This document shows positions 1-9,365 of a stretch of DNA of 42,877 bases, in pieces. Source of the stretch: Chloroflexota bacterium (lineage in GTDB: Bacteria; Chloroflexota; Dehalococcoidia; Lucifugimonadales; Lucifugimonadaceae); assembly GCA_002730795.1 (NCBI GenBank), contig PCAX01000063.1, positions 1-42,877 on the forward strand, given 5' to 3'. The notes beneath the pieces are model-generated. The model saw only the letters and a program-made list of their open reading frames with translations, was not told the origin of the DNA and searched no databases. The position numbers and the translations under genes are program-made. How positions within the stretch are numbered: the stretch's first letter is position 1; each line of letters starts with the position of its first letter.

Positions 1-36
1 CCTTAAATAATAATCTATCCCTGTTCTATAAACTAG

Positions 37-112
37 TGGTGGGGGATAGCGGGGACGAACCGCTGACCTCCTGCTTGCAAAGCAGGCGCTCTCCCAGCTG
101 AGCTAAGGCCCC
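37..112 (-). tRNA. tRNA-Ala(TGC)-like gene, aberrant acceptor stem and T-loop
   Basis: Reverse complement GGGGCCTTAGCTCAGCTGGGAGAGCGCCTGCTTTGCAAGCAGGAGGTCAGCGGTTCGTCCCCGCTATCCCCCACCA; D arm and anticodon arm (CCTGC-TTTGCAA-GCAGG) canonical, encoded CCA; acceptor positions 5 and 6 mismatched. Confidence 0.8.
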
Positions 113-302
113 ATTTTCAATTACAACAGCAATAACATTTTAATTAAACACCTTGTGATGATTGAATGCACGATGGCATTACATCACTTTTTTCGGTATT
201 TAAGCAGTTTAGAGTGAGTATCACTTGAAGATGGTCCACATAATGGTAGTATCGATTTCAAAAATATAAACTTGTTACAAATTTAACGGACGTTTAAATA
301 GA

Positions 303-1718
303 ATGACAACAACCACTAAAACTGATCCGGCGTTGGTTTCACATCTTTTAAGACGGGCTGGGTTTGGGTCGGATATAACTGAAATCAATCACTACACTTC
401 ACAATCTTATGAAAGATTAGTAGAAGATTTACTGAATTCTGAAAAATTCCCTGACGTAGATGATAACGCGATCGGAAGATATTACCCGAGTTTAGCAGCA
501 TGCAAAGACGATTTAGGACCATGGGTTACTAGATGGTTTTACAGAATGATAAACACAAAAAGACCACTTCAAGAGAAAATGGCGTTATTTTGGCATCATG
601 TTCTTGCTACGGCTTGGTTTAAAAGTGAACATTCACCTTCGATGATAGATCACATACAGATGTTAACAACAAACGGACTAGCAAATTTTAGAACGATATT
701 ACTTGAATTATCGCGTGATCCCGCGATGATATATTGGCTAGATAATAATGAAAACCACGCAAAGTCTATAAATGAAAATTATGGCCGAGAAATCTTAGAA
801 CTATTTTCAATGGGCATAGGAAATTATTCTGAAGACGACATAAAGAGTGCTGCGAGATCTTTTACGGGATGGAGTTTTAAACAACCACTTCCTCTATATC
901 CCTTTGGTCATTATGATTCTGGGTTTAGATTTATATCTGAAGATCATGATTATGGCGAAAAAACGTTCTTGGGTCATAAAGGGAATTTCAACGGTGAAGA
1001 TATTATAAATATAATCGCTTCGCAAGAAGCAACAGCTAAGTTCGTTTGTCGCCATCTATACAATTTTTTTGTCGAAGACGAACCTCAAGTTCCGGCCTGG
1101 AGTATTACACCACCCAAAAATCAGGCTGCAATAGACTCATTAGTGAAATCATGGTTCGAATCAGACGCCGATATCAGATCGGTGATGAGAACACTTTTTA
1201 ATGCAGAGTGGTTCAAAAATTCATTACAAAAAAGAGTTAAGTGCCCCGCCGAGTTTATTGTAGGCACATTAAAAATTTCCGGAGATTTTAAATACCCTGA
1301 ACCAGGACTAAAGGATCTTGATGGAACATGCATAGCGATGGGACAAGCATTAATGAATCCTCCATCTGTTGAGGGGTGGCACACAGGAAAGGAATGGATA
1401 GACGGAGGGACTCTAACTGAAAGAGTAAATTTTGCAGTAAAAATGCTGAATGATCCGAAAAAACCAGGTGTAAGGAACATAATATCAATAATAAAAGAGA
1501 ACGGAAAAACAGTGCCGCCTGAGATGTTTGTTTCAAAAATGTTAGAAGCGTTGGGATATTTAAAAGTAAGTGACAACACTCATTCTTTACTTACAGATTT
1601 TGCTGAAAAGGATGGTCATTTGAAATTTGGGACTGAAAAAGAATCACAAAAATCTGAAATTAGGATAGTCAGAATGTTGCGTCTGATCGTTTCTTCGATG
1701 GAATTTCAATTTGCGTAA
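303..1718 (+). CDS. DUF1800 family protein
   Basis: N-terminal HLLRRAGFG, RPLQEKMALFWHHVLAT, NENYGREILELFSMGIGNYSEDDIKSAARSFTGW, NPPSVEGW: DUF1800 hallmarks. Confidence 0.9.
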   Translation: MTTTTKTDPALVSHLLRRAGFGSDITEINHYTSQSYERLVEDLLNSEKFPDVDDNAIGRYYPSLAACKDDLGPWVTRWFYRMINTKRPLQEKMALFWHHVLATAWFKSEHSPSMIDHIQMLTTNGLANFRTILLELSRDPAMIYWLDNNENHAKSINENYGREILELFSMGIGNYSEDDIKSAARSFTGWSFKQPLPLYPFGHYDSGFRFISEDHDYGEKTFLGHKGNFNGEDIINIIASQEATAKFVCRHLYNFFVEDEPQVPAWSITPPKNQAAIDSLVKSWFESDADIRSVMRTLFNAEWFKNSLQKRVKCPAEFIVGTLKISGDFKYPEPGLKDLDGTCIAMGQALMNPPSVEGWHTGKEWIDGGTLTERVNFAVKMLNDPKKPGVRNIISIIKENGKTVPPEMFVSKMLEALGYLKVSDNTHSLLTDFAEKDGHLKFGTEKESQKSEIRIVRMLRLIVSSMEFQFA

Positions 1719-1739
1719 CAAGATATACGGAAGGATATT

Positions 1740-2897
1740 GTGACAATTACAGAAAATATTTCCTCGAAAGAACCTGTGTTGGTTGTTGTTCAATTGTCAG
1801 GTGGGAATGATTTTATGAATACCGTTATACCTTTCACATCAGGTGTCTACTACGATAATAGACCACTTGTCGGAATTCCAGAGGATAAGGTTATACCGTT
1901 CACTGAAACTTTGGCATTTCATCCATCAGCGAACGCTCTAAAAAAGTTATATGGGCAAGGAAAGGTGGCAATAATTCAAGGTATAGGATATGAAAATTCA
2001 AGCAGGTCCCATTTTCGAGCAATGGACATATGGCACACTTGCGAACCTAATCACATTGCAGTTGAAGGTTGGTTGGCTAAAGTCATAAGACAAATAGACC
2101 CAGACAGTAAAAATCCCGTTACAGCGGTTAACTTTGGCAGAGGTTTACCGCGTGCTCTTGCGGCACCAGGTGTCGTGGCAACTTCAGTGGGTGATTTAGA
2201 TAATTACGGCTTAATGTCGGATATTGAAAAACACCGCGAAAAAGAAGAAGATTTGGAAATATTCAGAAGAATGTACACACCTGCTATCGGGAGCGGGATG
2301 GTTACAAATTATTTCGGCCAAACAGGGCGAAATGTTTTAACGGGGGCGGAAATTCTATCTGAATCTCCGGTGAACTATTCATCTACAGTAGAGTATTCTG
2401 ATAACCCGATCGCTCGTTCATTAAGGGACGTAGCAAGAGTTCATTTATCTGGATTAGGAACAAAGATTTTTTACACCAGTCACGGCGGATACGACCATCA
2501 CGCCCAAGAAGTTCCCAATCACGCCCGGTTATTGACCGAGTTAACTGAAGCTATTAGTGATTTTATGAATGATCTTTCCGAACATGATGCCGCGCAAGAA
2601 ATCGTTATTTTGGTCTTCACGGAGTTTGGAAGAAGGGTAAAAGACAACGGATCAGGTACAGACCACGGATCTGGAGGTGGTGCCTTTATTATTGGAGAAA
2701 ATATTGCAGGCGGATTGTATTCTGAGTATCCATCTCTCGAACCCTCCACTTGGCTTTATGGTGAGGATATGCGGCATACTATTGATTTCAGGGGTGTTTA
2801 CGGAACTATTCTTGAACAATGGTTAGGTTTGGACCCCAAAGATATAGTTGGCGGAGATTTTGAACAGATTAAACCTTTTAGAACAACTTTGATTTGA
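1740..2897 (+). CDS. DUF1501 family protein
   Basis: VVVQLSGGNDFMNTVIPF, HFRAMDIWHT, FYTSHGGYDHHAQE, TEFGRRVKDNGSGTDHGSGGGAFIIG; GTG start; adjacent to DUF1800 as is typical. Confidence 0.9.
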   Translation: MTITENISSKEPVLVVVQLSGGNDFMNTVIPFTSGVYYDNRPLVGIPEDKVIPFTETLAFHPSANALKKLYGQGKVAIIQGIGYENSSRSHFRAMDIWHTCEPNHIAVEGWLAKVIRQIDPDSKNPVTAVNFGRGLPRALAAPGVVATSVGDLDNYGLMSDIEKHREKEEDLEIFRRMYTPAIGSGMVTNYFGQTGRNVLTGAEILSESPVNYSSTVEYSDNPIARSLRDVARVHLSGLGTKIFYTSHGGYDHHAQEVPNHARLLTELTEAISDFMNDLSEHDAAQEIVILVFTEFGRRVKDNGSGTDHGSGGGAFIIGENIAGGLYSEYPSLEPSTWLYGEDMRHTIDFRGVYGTILEQWLGLDPKDIVGGDFEQIKPFRTTLI

Positions 2898-2905
2898 GAC
2901 ATGTT

Positions 2906-3904
2906 ATGAGCAAACCACATGGATTACTTAGAGCAGGATTCCCTTTCCACGCCACATTGGGAATGAGACGGGTAACTACCAATCCCATAGATCTGGCAAT
3001 ATTGAAAGACGGTACGCTGCTGGTTTTAAATCGTTCATACGGCCTAGGAGCTCAAATAAGAAAAACCAATTGGGATGATGAAGATTTAGGCACGATCGGT
3101 TCGGGATTAGAGTGGCCTGTACAAATTATTATTGACCAACAAGAACAGATTTACGTTACAGATGAAGCAACAAACAAGATAATAATATTTGACCGAGATG
3201 GGAACAATATCGGATCCTGGGGGGACTACGGTTCAAAACCGGGCGAGGTCAATAGACCATCTGGAATGAGTTTTGACGTGGATGGCAATCTTCTTATTGC
3301 TGACACATTGAATCACAGAATTTCAAAATTTACTCCTTCAGGATCATATTTAACTTCATTTGGAAAGTTAGGATCAGAGGAAGGATCATTTAACATGCCC
3401 TGGGGGTTATCTGTGGATAGTGATGACGCCACAATCGTGGTATCGGACTGGGGGAATAACAGACTTCAAAAGTTTGACAAAGATGGAAATTTTATGATGT
3501 CTTTTGGAGACACTGGACCTGAATTAGGTGGACTAAGTGGACCCGCGGGTATCGAAGTAGACTCTGATGGTGATACATACGTTGCAGATAGAGGTAATCA
3601 CAGAATACTTCAGTATGATGCCTCCGGAAGATATGTAGACAGATTCATTGGAGATGCTGTTCTCTCAAAAAGTGGTCGAATATATCTGATGGCAAACGCA
3701 CGAGCTTGCAGGTCACGGGAAATGACAACTTTAGAAGAATCAAAAAGATTTAGGGGTCCTACCTCTGTAAGGATTTATGGTGATCTGATGTATGTAACTG
3801 ATTGTGGCAGCCATCGAATACAAGTTTATAAAAAAGAAATTTATGAACTAAGCCCATCCCAAATCCTTCCCGATCCAGGCATCCCTTTTCTCTATAACGT
3901 TTGA
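2906..3904 (+). CDS. NHL-repeat (beta-propeller) protein
   Basis: Repeated DxxGNxxVADxxNxRIxKF and FGxxGxxxGxFxxPxGL units; track starts at a TTG at 2894, an in-frame ATG at 2906 looks more likely. Confidence 0.85.
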   Translation: MSKPHGLLRAGFPFHATLGMRRVTTNPIDLAILKDGTLLVLNRSYGLGAQIRKTNWDDEDLGTIGSGLEWPVQIIIDQQEQIYVTDEATNKIIIFDRDGNNIGSWGDYGSKPGEVNRPSGMSFDVDGNLLIADTLNHRISKFTPSGSYLTSFGKLGSEEGSFNMPWGLSVDSDDATIVVSDWGNNRLQKFDKDGNFMMSFGDTGPELGGLSGPAGIEVDSDGDTYVADRGNHRILQYDASGRYVDRFIGDAVLSKSGRIYLMANARACRSREMTTLEESKRFRGPTSVRIYGDLMYVTDCGSHRIQVYKKEIYELSPSQILPDPGIPFLYNV

Positions 3905-4077
3905 AATATAATTACTTTTGGCTAATTGAAATTAAATTTCTAGAGAGCTCCCAGTTATCTCTATTACGTAAATCTGGTCAGTACTATTAAAAAACAATCT
4001 AATAAGAAAAACTCCGTACATTTACCCTGAAAACAAATAAAATCAGAATTAAATTAAAAGATTAGAGTCTTTAGTGG

Positions 4078-4434
4078 GTGATAATTATGTCTCCGATGAT
4101 GTTTGGATTTTCACAACAGAGAAAACAAATTTTGAACGGTGAAGCAGAGCGGTTCGTAAGAGAAATGCCCCAGTTGGGTGCAAAAAAAATAATATTAGTT
4201 GGTGATTTATCAGTCGGCAATGTATCAGTCGATAGTGGATTAGAGGTATTAATTGTGCAGGAAACAGATCAGCCATATAAGGATAGGTCAGATTTTTGGG
4301 TAACACATTTAAGACCCACAGTTAAAGCAGACTTTTACGTGTTCACCCCAAAAGAATTATCCAATCTATCCCAAACCGATCCATTTTTAATAAAATCTTT
4401 ATCTATAGGGGAGGTCTTATACACAAGTGAATAA
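4078..4434 (+). CDS. Minimal nucleotidyltransferase-like protein (MNT/NT-fold)
   Basis: KKIILVGDLSVGNVSVDSGLEVLIV aligns with the GS-x9-11-(S)DxD NT motif; VKADFYVFTPKEL resembles the third-Asp strand; overlaps the HEPN ORF. Confidence 0.65.
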   Translation: MIIMSPMMFGFSQQRKQILNGEAERFVREMPQLGAKKIILVGDLSVGNVSVDSGLEVLIVQETDQPYKDRSDFWVTHLRPTVKADFYVFTPKELSNLSQTDPFLIKSLSIGEVLYTSE

Positions 4435-4825
4435 ATTGTCGAATAATTGGGTGAAGCAGGCGAATTACGATTTTGAAGTGGCAAATTTTAATGCAAAAGC
4501 AGGACATCATGCCCTTGCATGCTTCTTATGCCATGAATCTGCTGTGAAAATAGTAATTGCATATATATATAGTAAGGGAGCCGAATTTGTATGGGGTACT
4601 TCCCTTTCTGATTTATGTGAAGATGCGATGGTATTTGATCCATCTTTCGACCTAGTAAAATCTATAGCCATGCTACTTGACAAATATTACATTGGTACTC
4701 GGTTACCATCAAGTTTACCTGGCGCAGCCCCATATGAAGTTTACGATAAATCAGATTCTGAAAAGTCTTTAGAAATAGCAAAAGCTGTTTTAGATGGTGT
4801 CATAAAAAGGATGCAGAAAGATTAG
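4427..4825 (+). CDS. HEPN domain protein
   Basis: WVKQANYDFEVANFNAKAGHHALACFLCHESAVKIVIAYIY ... YYIGTRLPSSLPGAAPYEVYDKSDSEKSLEIAKAVLDGVIKRM matches the HEPN (COG2250-type) pattern; start overlaps the NT gene by 8 bp. Confidence 0.8.
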   Translation: MNKLSNNWVKQANYDFEVANFNAKAGHHALACFLCHESAVKIVIAYIYSKGAEFVWGTSLSDLCEDAMVFDPSFDLVKSIAMLLDKYYIGTRLPSSLPGAAPYEVYDKSDSEKSLEIAKAVLDGVIKRMQKD

Positions 4826-4887
4826 TAAACCTCAGCTCGTATTATTTTATAAATTGTTACAAGTTCTTCAAATAAAGTAGGGAAAAC

Positions 4888-6000
4888 ATGAAAATATCCG
4901 ATATTCAATTAACTCCATTAAAAATAGGAAAAACGTTAATAAGAATTCAAACAGACAGCGGAATAGAAGGATGGTCTGAAGCACCTGGAGGGTCAAAGGT
5001 GGTACCCGGTAGATCCGTTGAAGTCTTTAGAGCTTATCTCGAACAGATAATCAAACCCGTGCTAATAGGAGAAGATCCCATAGAAATCGACCGCCACTGG
5101 GAAACATTAGCGTTAGGTAAAGAAGATCGTATGTACAAATTGCCAGCAAACGTAGTTGGTGCAATTGATATAGCTTTATGGGATTTAATGGGTAAGGAAG
5201 CCGGTATGCCGGTATATAAACTTATGGGAGGGGCCGCTAGAACGACAATTCCTTTGTATTGGAGCGTAGGAAGTGGATGGAAAAAAACTCCTGATGAGAT
5301 GTTAGACGATATAAAGGAAGGTTGGAATTCAGGGTATACCGCCTTCAAGATAAGGATGGACTGGAAAGGTTGGCGACAAGATAGTAATCCCGAAAAAGAT
5401 TATGACATGTTTAAACTTGTCAGAGAGTTTTTGCCGAATGAAATTTATTTGGGTTTCGATGCAAACAATGGATATTCGGTCAGCACAGCCATTCAGCAAG
5501 GGCGTAGATTTGAAGAATTGGGAATTAATCACTTTGAAGAACCTATCCCACACTACGATTTACCGGGTCTAAAGCAGGTTTCAGATGCTCTGGACGTAGC
5601 GGTTTCAGCAGGCGAGCAAGATTCCTACAGATGGTGGTTTCAACAATTAGTTCTATTAGGGAATCCAGATATTTTACAGCCAGATATTTTAAACGCAGGG
5701 GGGCCATCTGAAGTGAAACGTATATATGAAATGGCAATTACCTTAGATAAACCAGTAATGCCCCACAGTCCACAAGCAGGAATAAACAGTATTGCTTCTA
5801 TACACACTTATTCAACTGTTCAAAATGGAATAAGACCTCACGAATTTTCAACAGAGTTCTCCGGAGATCTTGATGAAATTGCAGAGTTGTATGGTGACCA
5901 CGTAATTCCGGTCAAGGGATCAATAAAATTAAATAATAAGCCGGGTTTAGGTATTGAACTAAATGAAAATGCGGTTCAAAAATTAGCTCTAAAAAATTAA
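4888..6000 (+). CDS. Mandelate racemase/muconate lactonizing enzyme family protein (enolase superfamily)
   Basis: ALWDLMGKEAGMPVYKLMGG, GFDANNGYS, HFEEPIP, SAGEQDS, QPDILNAGG, MPHSPQ. Confidence 0.9.
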   Translation: MKISDIQLTPLKIGKTLIRIQTDSGIEGWSEAPGGSKVVPGRSVEVFRAYLEQIIKPVLIGEDPIEIDRHWETLALGKEDRMYKLPANVVGAIDIALWDLMGKEAGMPVYKLMGGAARTTIPLYWSVGSGWKKTPDEMLDDIKEGWNSGYTAFKIRMDWKGWRQDSNPEKDYDMFKLVREFLPNEIYLGFDANNGYSVSTAIQQGRRFEELGINHFEEPIPHYDLPGLKQVSDALDVAVSAGEQDSYRWWFQQLVLLGNPDILQPDILNAGGPSEVKRIYEMAITLDKPVMPHSPQAGINSIASIHTYSTVQNGIRPHEFSTEFSGDLDEIAELYGDHVIPVKGSIKLNNKPGLGIELNENAVQKLALKN

Positions 6001-6998
6001 TAACCTTCAACTTTTATACACGCTACAAAATGATTTGATTTGTGAATATTCTTTATTTCGGGTCGTAGGTTAGAACAATCTGGAGTGCTTATAGGACACC
6101 TTGGGTGAAAATGACACCCAGATGGCGGATTCAAATAACCTGGAAGCTCTCCTGAAAGAATGATCCGTTCTCTTTTTAATTCAACATCTGGATCAGGTTC
6201 TGGTATAGCTGACAATAAGGCCTTGGTATATGGATGGTAGGGATTAAAAAATATCTCATCAGTTTTTCCAAGCTCTATTATCTTGCCCATATACATCACC
6301 CCAACTCTATCACTGATATGTCTTACGACAGAAAGATCGTGAGAAATGAATAAGTAGGCAACATTAAACTTATCCTGTAAATCAATCAATAAATTAAGAA
6401 CTTGGGCTTGAATTGATACGTCAAGAGCTGAAACAGGCTCATCCAAAATTACAAGGTCCGGATTCGTAGCAATTGCTCTGGCAATACTTATGCGTTGACG
6501 TTGTCCTCCACTAAATTCATGGGGAAATCTCTCAGCAAAATTTGGATTTAAACCAACTATATTCAAAAGATCATTAATTTTTTTTCTAAAATCTTCGTCT
6601 TCCCCATAAAGTTTATGAACTTTTAAGGGCTCACCTATGATATCTCCTACCCTCATTCTGGGGTTTAACGAACCGTAGGGATCTTGAAAAACGAATCCAA
6701 TTTGTCTTCGAATATTCATTAATTCATTGGAGCTGCATGTACTAATATTGGTACCGTCGAATTCTACATCCCCATACATATTCCCCAATAAACCTACGAT
6801 AGATTTTGCAACTGTCGACTTCCCCGAACCGCTTTCACCAACCAGAGAAAAAGTCTCTCCCGGAGCTATATCAAATGAAATACCATCGACAGCTCTAACC
6901 CTACCGGTTTCTTTTGGGAAAAAAATACCCCCCGTAACCGGATAATGAACTCTAAGGCTATTCACATTTAAAAGTTTCTTTCTCTTTCCCGTTATCAT
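5997..6998 (-). CDS. Oligopeptide/dipeptide ABC transporter ATP-binding protein (OppF/DppF-type)
   Basis: Walker A GESGSGKS, FSGGQRQRISIARAIA, LDEPVSALD, C-terminal PPSGCHFHPRCPISTPDC cysteine motif. Confidence 0.92.
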   Translation of the reverse strand: MITGKRKKLLNVNSLRVHYPVTGGIFFPKETGRVRAVDGISFDIAPGETFSLVGESGSGKSTVAKSIVGLLGNMYGDVEFDGTNISTCSSNELMNIRRQIGFVFQDPYGSLNPRMRVGDIIGEPLKVHKLYGEDEDFRKKINDLLNIVGLNPNFAERFPHEFSGGQRQRISIARAIATNPDLVILDEPVSALDVSIQAQVLNLLIDLQDKFNVAYLFISHDLSVVRHISDRVGVMYMGKIIELGKTDEIFFNPYHPYTKALLSAIPEPDPDVELKRERIILSGELPGYLNPPSGCHFHPRCPISTPDCSNLRPEIKNIHKSNHFVACIKVEGY

Positions 6999-7002
6999 AT
7001 CA

Positions 7003-7968
7003 TCAGAGGGGATTCCAACATGCGTAGGATTGATTAGTCGTGTGTACAGACAATCCAGGTTCGGTGTTACATTTTTTTACAACCTTCGTACACCTAATAT
7101 TATATGCACAACCAAGAGGCAAGTCCGTTGGATCTGGTACCTCCCCTGCTATAGAGTTTAGACGTGTCAGTTTTTTCCCTTTCAGTTTAGGGACTGAATC
7201 GAGCAATCCAGCAGTATATGGGTGCTTTGGAGCGCGGTAAACATCCGTTGCCAACCCAATTTCCCTTATTTTACCCGCATACATAACGGCAATCCTTTGA
7301 GCATATCTAGCAACAATTCCAAGATTATGGGTTATGATCAATAACGATATCCCCAAATTATCCGAAAGGTCTTTCAATAGTTCAAGAATCTGCGCTTGAA
7401 CAGTAACATCAAGTGCTGTAGTAGCTTCATCAGCTATTAATAAAGCGGGTTCACATGCGAGGGCTATAGCGATCATTATTCTTTGCTTTTGACCGCCGCT
7501 AAATTGGTGAGGATAATCATTTATCCTTTGCTTACCATCAGGAATACCAACCATTTCGAGCAGTTCAAGACTACGTGATAAGCTCAAATTTTTGTTCATT
7601 TTTAGGTGCCTAGTTAAAGGCTCAGAAATTTGTGTGCCTATTTTCAACACTGGGTTCAAAGAACTCATTGGTTCTTGAAAAACCATCCCTATCTGACGAC
7701 CTCTTATGTCTTGCATTTGAGATTCACTTAATTGGAGTAAATCCACTCCATTAAATATGATTTCTCCACTAATTATTTCCCCTGGAGGATTTGGGATTAA
7801 CTTCAAGATCGATAAGGCCGTAACGCTTTTCCCACATCCACTTTCTCCCACAAGGCCCATAATTTCACCTTTTGCCATACTAAACGTAACGTTGTCTACT
7901 GCGTGAATTGTCCGACCACCTGACGTTTCAAACACAGTTGACAAATTTCTTACGTTCAGTAATGACAT
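7003..7968 (-). CDS. Oligopeptide/dipeptide ABC transporter ATP-binding protein (OppD/DppD-type)
   Basis: GESGCGKS, FSGGQKQRIMIAIALA, ADEATTALD, LPLGCAYNIRCTKVVKKC; start trimmed to the MSLLNVRN methionine. Confidence 0.92.
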   Translation of the reverse strand: MSLLNVRNLSTVFETSGGRTIHAVDNVTFSMAKGEIMGLVGESGCGKSVTALSILKLIPNPPGEIISGEIIFNGVDLLQLSESQMQDIRGRQIGMVFQEPMSSLNPVLKIGTQISEPLTRHLKMNKNLSLSRSLELLEMVGIPDGKQRINDYPHQFSGGQKQRIMIAIALACEPALLIADEATTALDVTVQAQILELLKDLSDNLGISLLIITHNLGIVARYAQRIAVMYAGKIREIGLATDVYRAPKHPYTAGLLDSVPKLKGKKLTRLNSIAGEVPDPTDLPLGCAYNIRCTKVVKKCNTEPGLSVHTTNQSYACWNPL

Positions 7969-8109
7969 TTTTTTTCTGTTAAGTGTTATTTCTAACAAAA
8001 ACAACACTTGTTAATTTATCACCGAATAAATTTATCGATAAGGAGTGTATGTAAGTAAATCATAATTAAAATAGTAGCGATACTATTTAATAGTCAACAT
8101 TTATTATAG

Positions 8110-8183
8110 TCCCGGGTCGTCTAATGGTAGGACTGAGGACTTTGAATCCTCCAATCCAGGTTCGAATCCTGGCCCGGGAGCCA
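8110..8183 (+). tRNA. tRNA-Gln(TTG)
   Basis: TCCCGGG...CCCGGGA acceptor pairing, anticodon loop CTTTGAA, GGTTCGAATCC T arm, encoded CCA. Confidence 0.95.
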
Positions 8184-8245
8184 CGGTACTACTTTTGACA
8201 AAATCTAAGGTAATTTTTTTACTCAGGTACACAAATCTTTTAAGA

Positions 8246-9328
8246 TCAGGACAAATCTACCTTAAACCCTGACTCTTCTGTGGCAATACTCCAAGGAGTT
8301 TCAACAACCCAGTGATCAGGTTCAAGTTCAGCTAGTGGCGGACGTTCATTAGCATATTTATGGCTCTTATCCACCTCTAGCGGAGTTCTTGACATAAAAA
8401 CATCACCGGGTGGTGGGTCGATTGGTGATACAACCTCACCTGGAAGCAAAAACTCTCTTCTCTGTATATCTGGGTGCGACGGTAAAGCAGCTGAAACCAA
8501 TGCATTTGTGTAAATATGCATTGGATTATCAAACAATTTTTCGGTTTCACCCATCTCCTGGATAACACCCAAGTACATCACGGCCATACCGTGACACATA
8601 TACCTTACGGTCGCCAAATTATGGGCCACAAGCAGATACGCCAAACCATGTTCTTCCTGTAAATCAACAAGCAGATTCATTATCTGAGCTCGTATGGAAA
8701 CATCTAAAGCGGAAACGGGTTCATCAAGACATATAATTTTGGGATTTAAAGCGAGAGCCCGGGCAACTCCAATTCGTTGCCTTTGCCCACCTGAAAATTC
8801 GTGCGGATACAAATTAGATTGATATGGATTTAGGCCAACTTCCTCTAATAGCGTTGAAACCCTATCTTTTATTTGAGCTCTGGTGTTGGTCGTGGCTATT
8901 TCAAGTGGTTCGCCCACTATGCTACCTACCCTCATCCTTGGATTCAAAGATGACCAAGGATCTTGAAAAACAGCTTGAACATTGGTTCGAAACTCTTTTC
9001 TTCCCACTTTTGACATTGTGGCTACGTCTTCACCTTCATAAAATATCGTCCCCTCAGTGGGTATCTCAAGTCCCAACAAAACCTTCAAAGTGGTAGTTTT
9101 TCCGCAACCAGATTCGCCAACTAGCCCGAACGTTTTTCCTCTTTCCACATCAAACGAAACATCATCAACAGCCTTAAGAAAGGTCTTCTTTCCGATTCCA
9201 AGCAAATTATTACCAACGTTATACCATTTCCTTAGGTTTCTTATGGACACCACAGGATCGGTGGCGGAACATCCAGGAGCAGAAGGTATACCATTTCTTG
9301 ACTGGGGTTTTTGGCTCGTTGTTGTCAT
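8246..9328 (-). CDS. OppF/DppF-type ABC ATP-binding protein lacking the C-terminal cysteine motif
   Basis: GESGCGKT, FSGGQRQRIGVARALA, LDEPVSALD; C-terminus IDPPPGDVFMSRTPLEV in place of PxGCxFxPRCP. Confidence 0.92.
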   Translation of the reverse strand: MTTTSQKPQSRNGIPSAPGCSATDPVVSIRNLRKWYNVGNNLLGIGKKTFLKAVDDVSFDVERGKTFGLVGESGCGKTTTLKVLLGLEIPTEGTIFYEGEDVATMSKVGRKEFRTNVQAVFQDPWSSLNPRMRVGSIVGEPLEIATTNTRAQIKDRVSTLLEEVGLNPYQSNLYPHEFSGGQRQRIGVARALALNPKIICLDEPVSALDVSIRAQIMNLLVDLQEEHGLAYLLVAHNLATVRYMCHGMAVMYLGVIQEMGETEKLFDNPMHIYTNALVSAALPSHPDIQRREFLLPGEVVSPIDPPPGDVFMSRTPLEVDKSHKYANERPPLAELEPDHWVVETPWSIATEESGFKVDLS

Positions 9329-9365
9329 GTTATCCTCTCCGTAGTTAATATTCCTGTTAGAAAAT

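Noticed and set aside
1121-1579. Minus-strand ORF (152 aa) inside the DUF1800 gene
   Set aside because: Antisense to a clear DUF1800 coding sequence; no recognisable domain.
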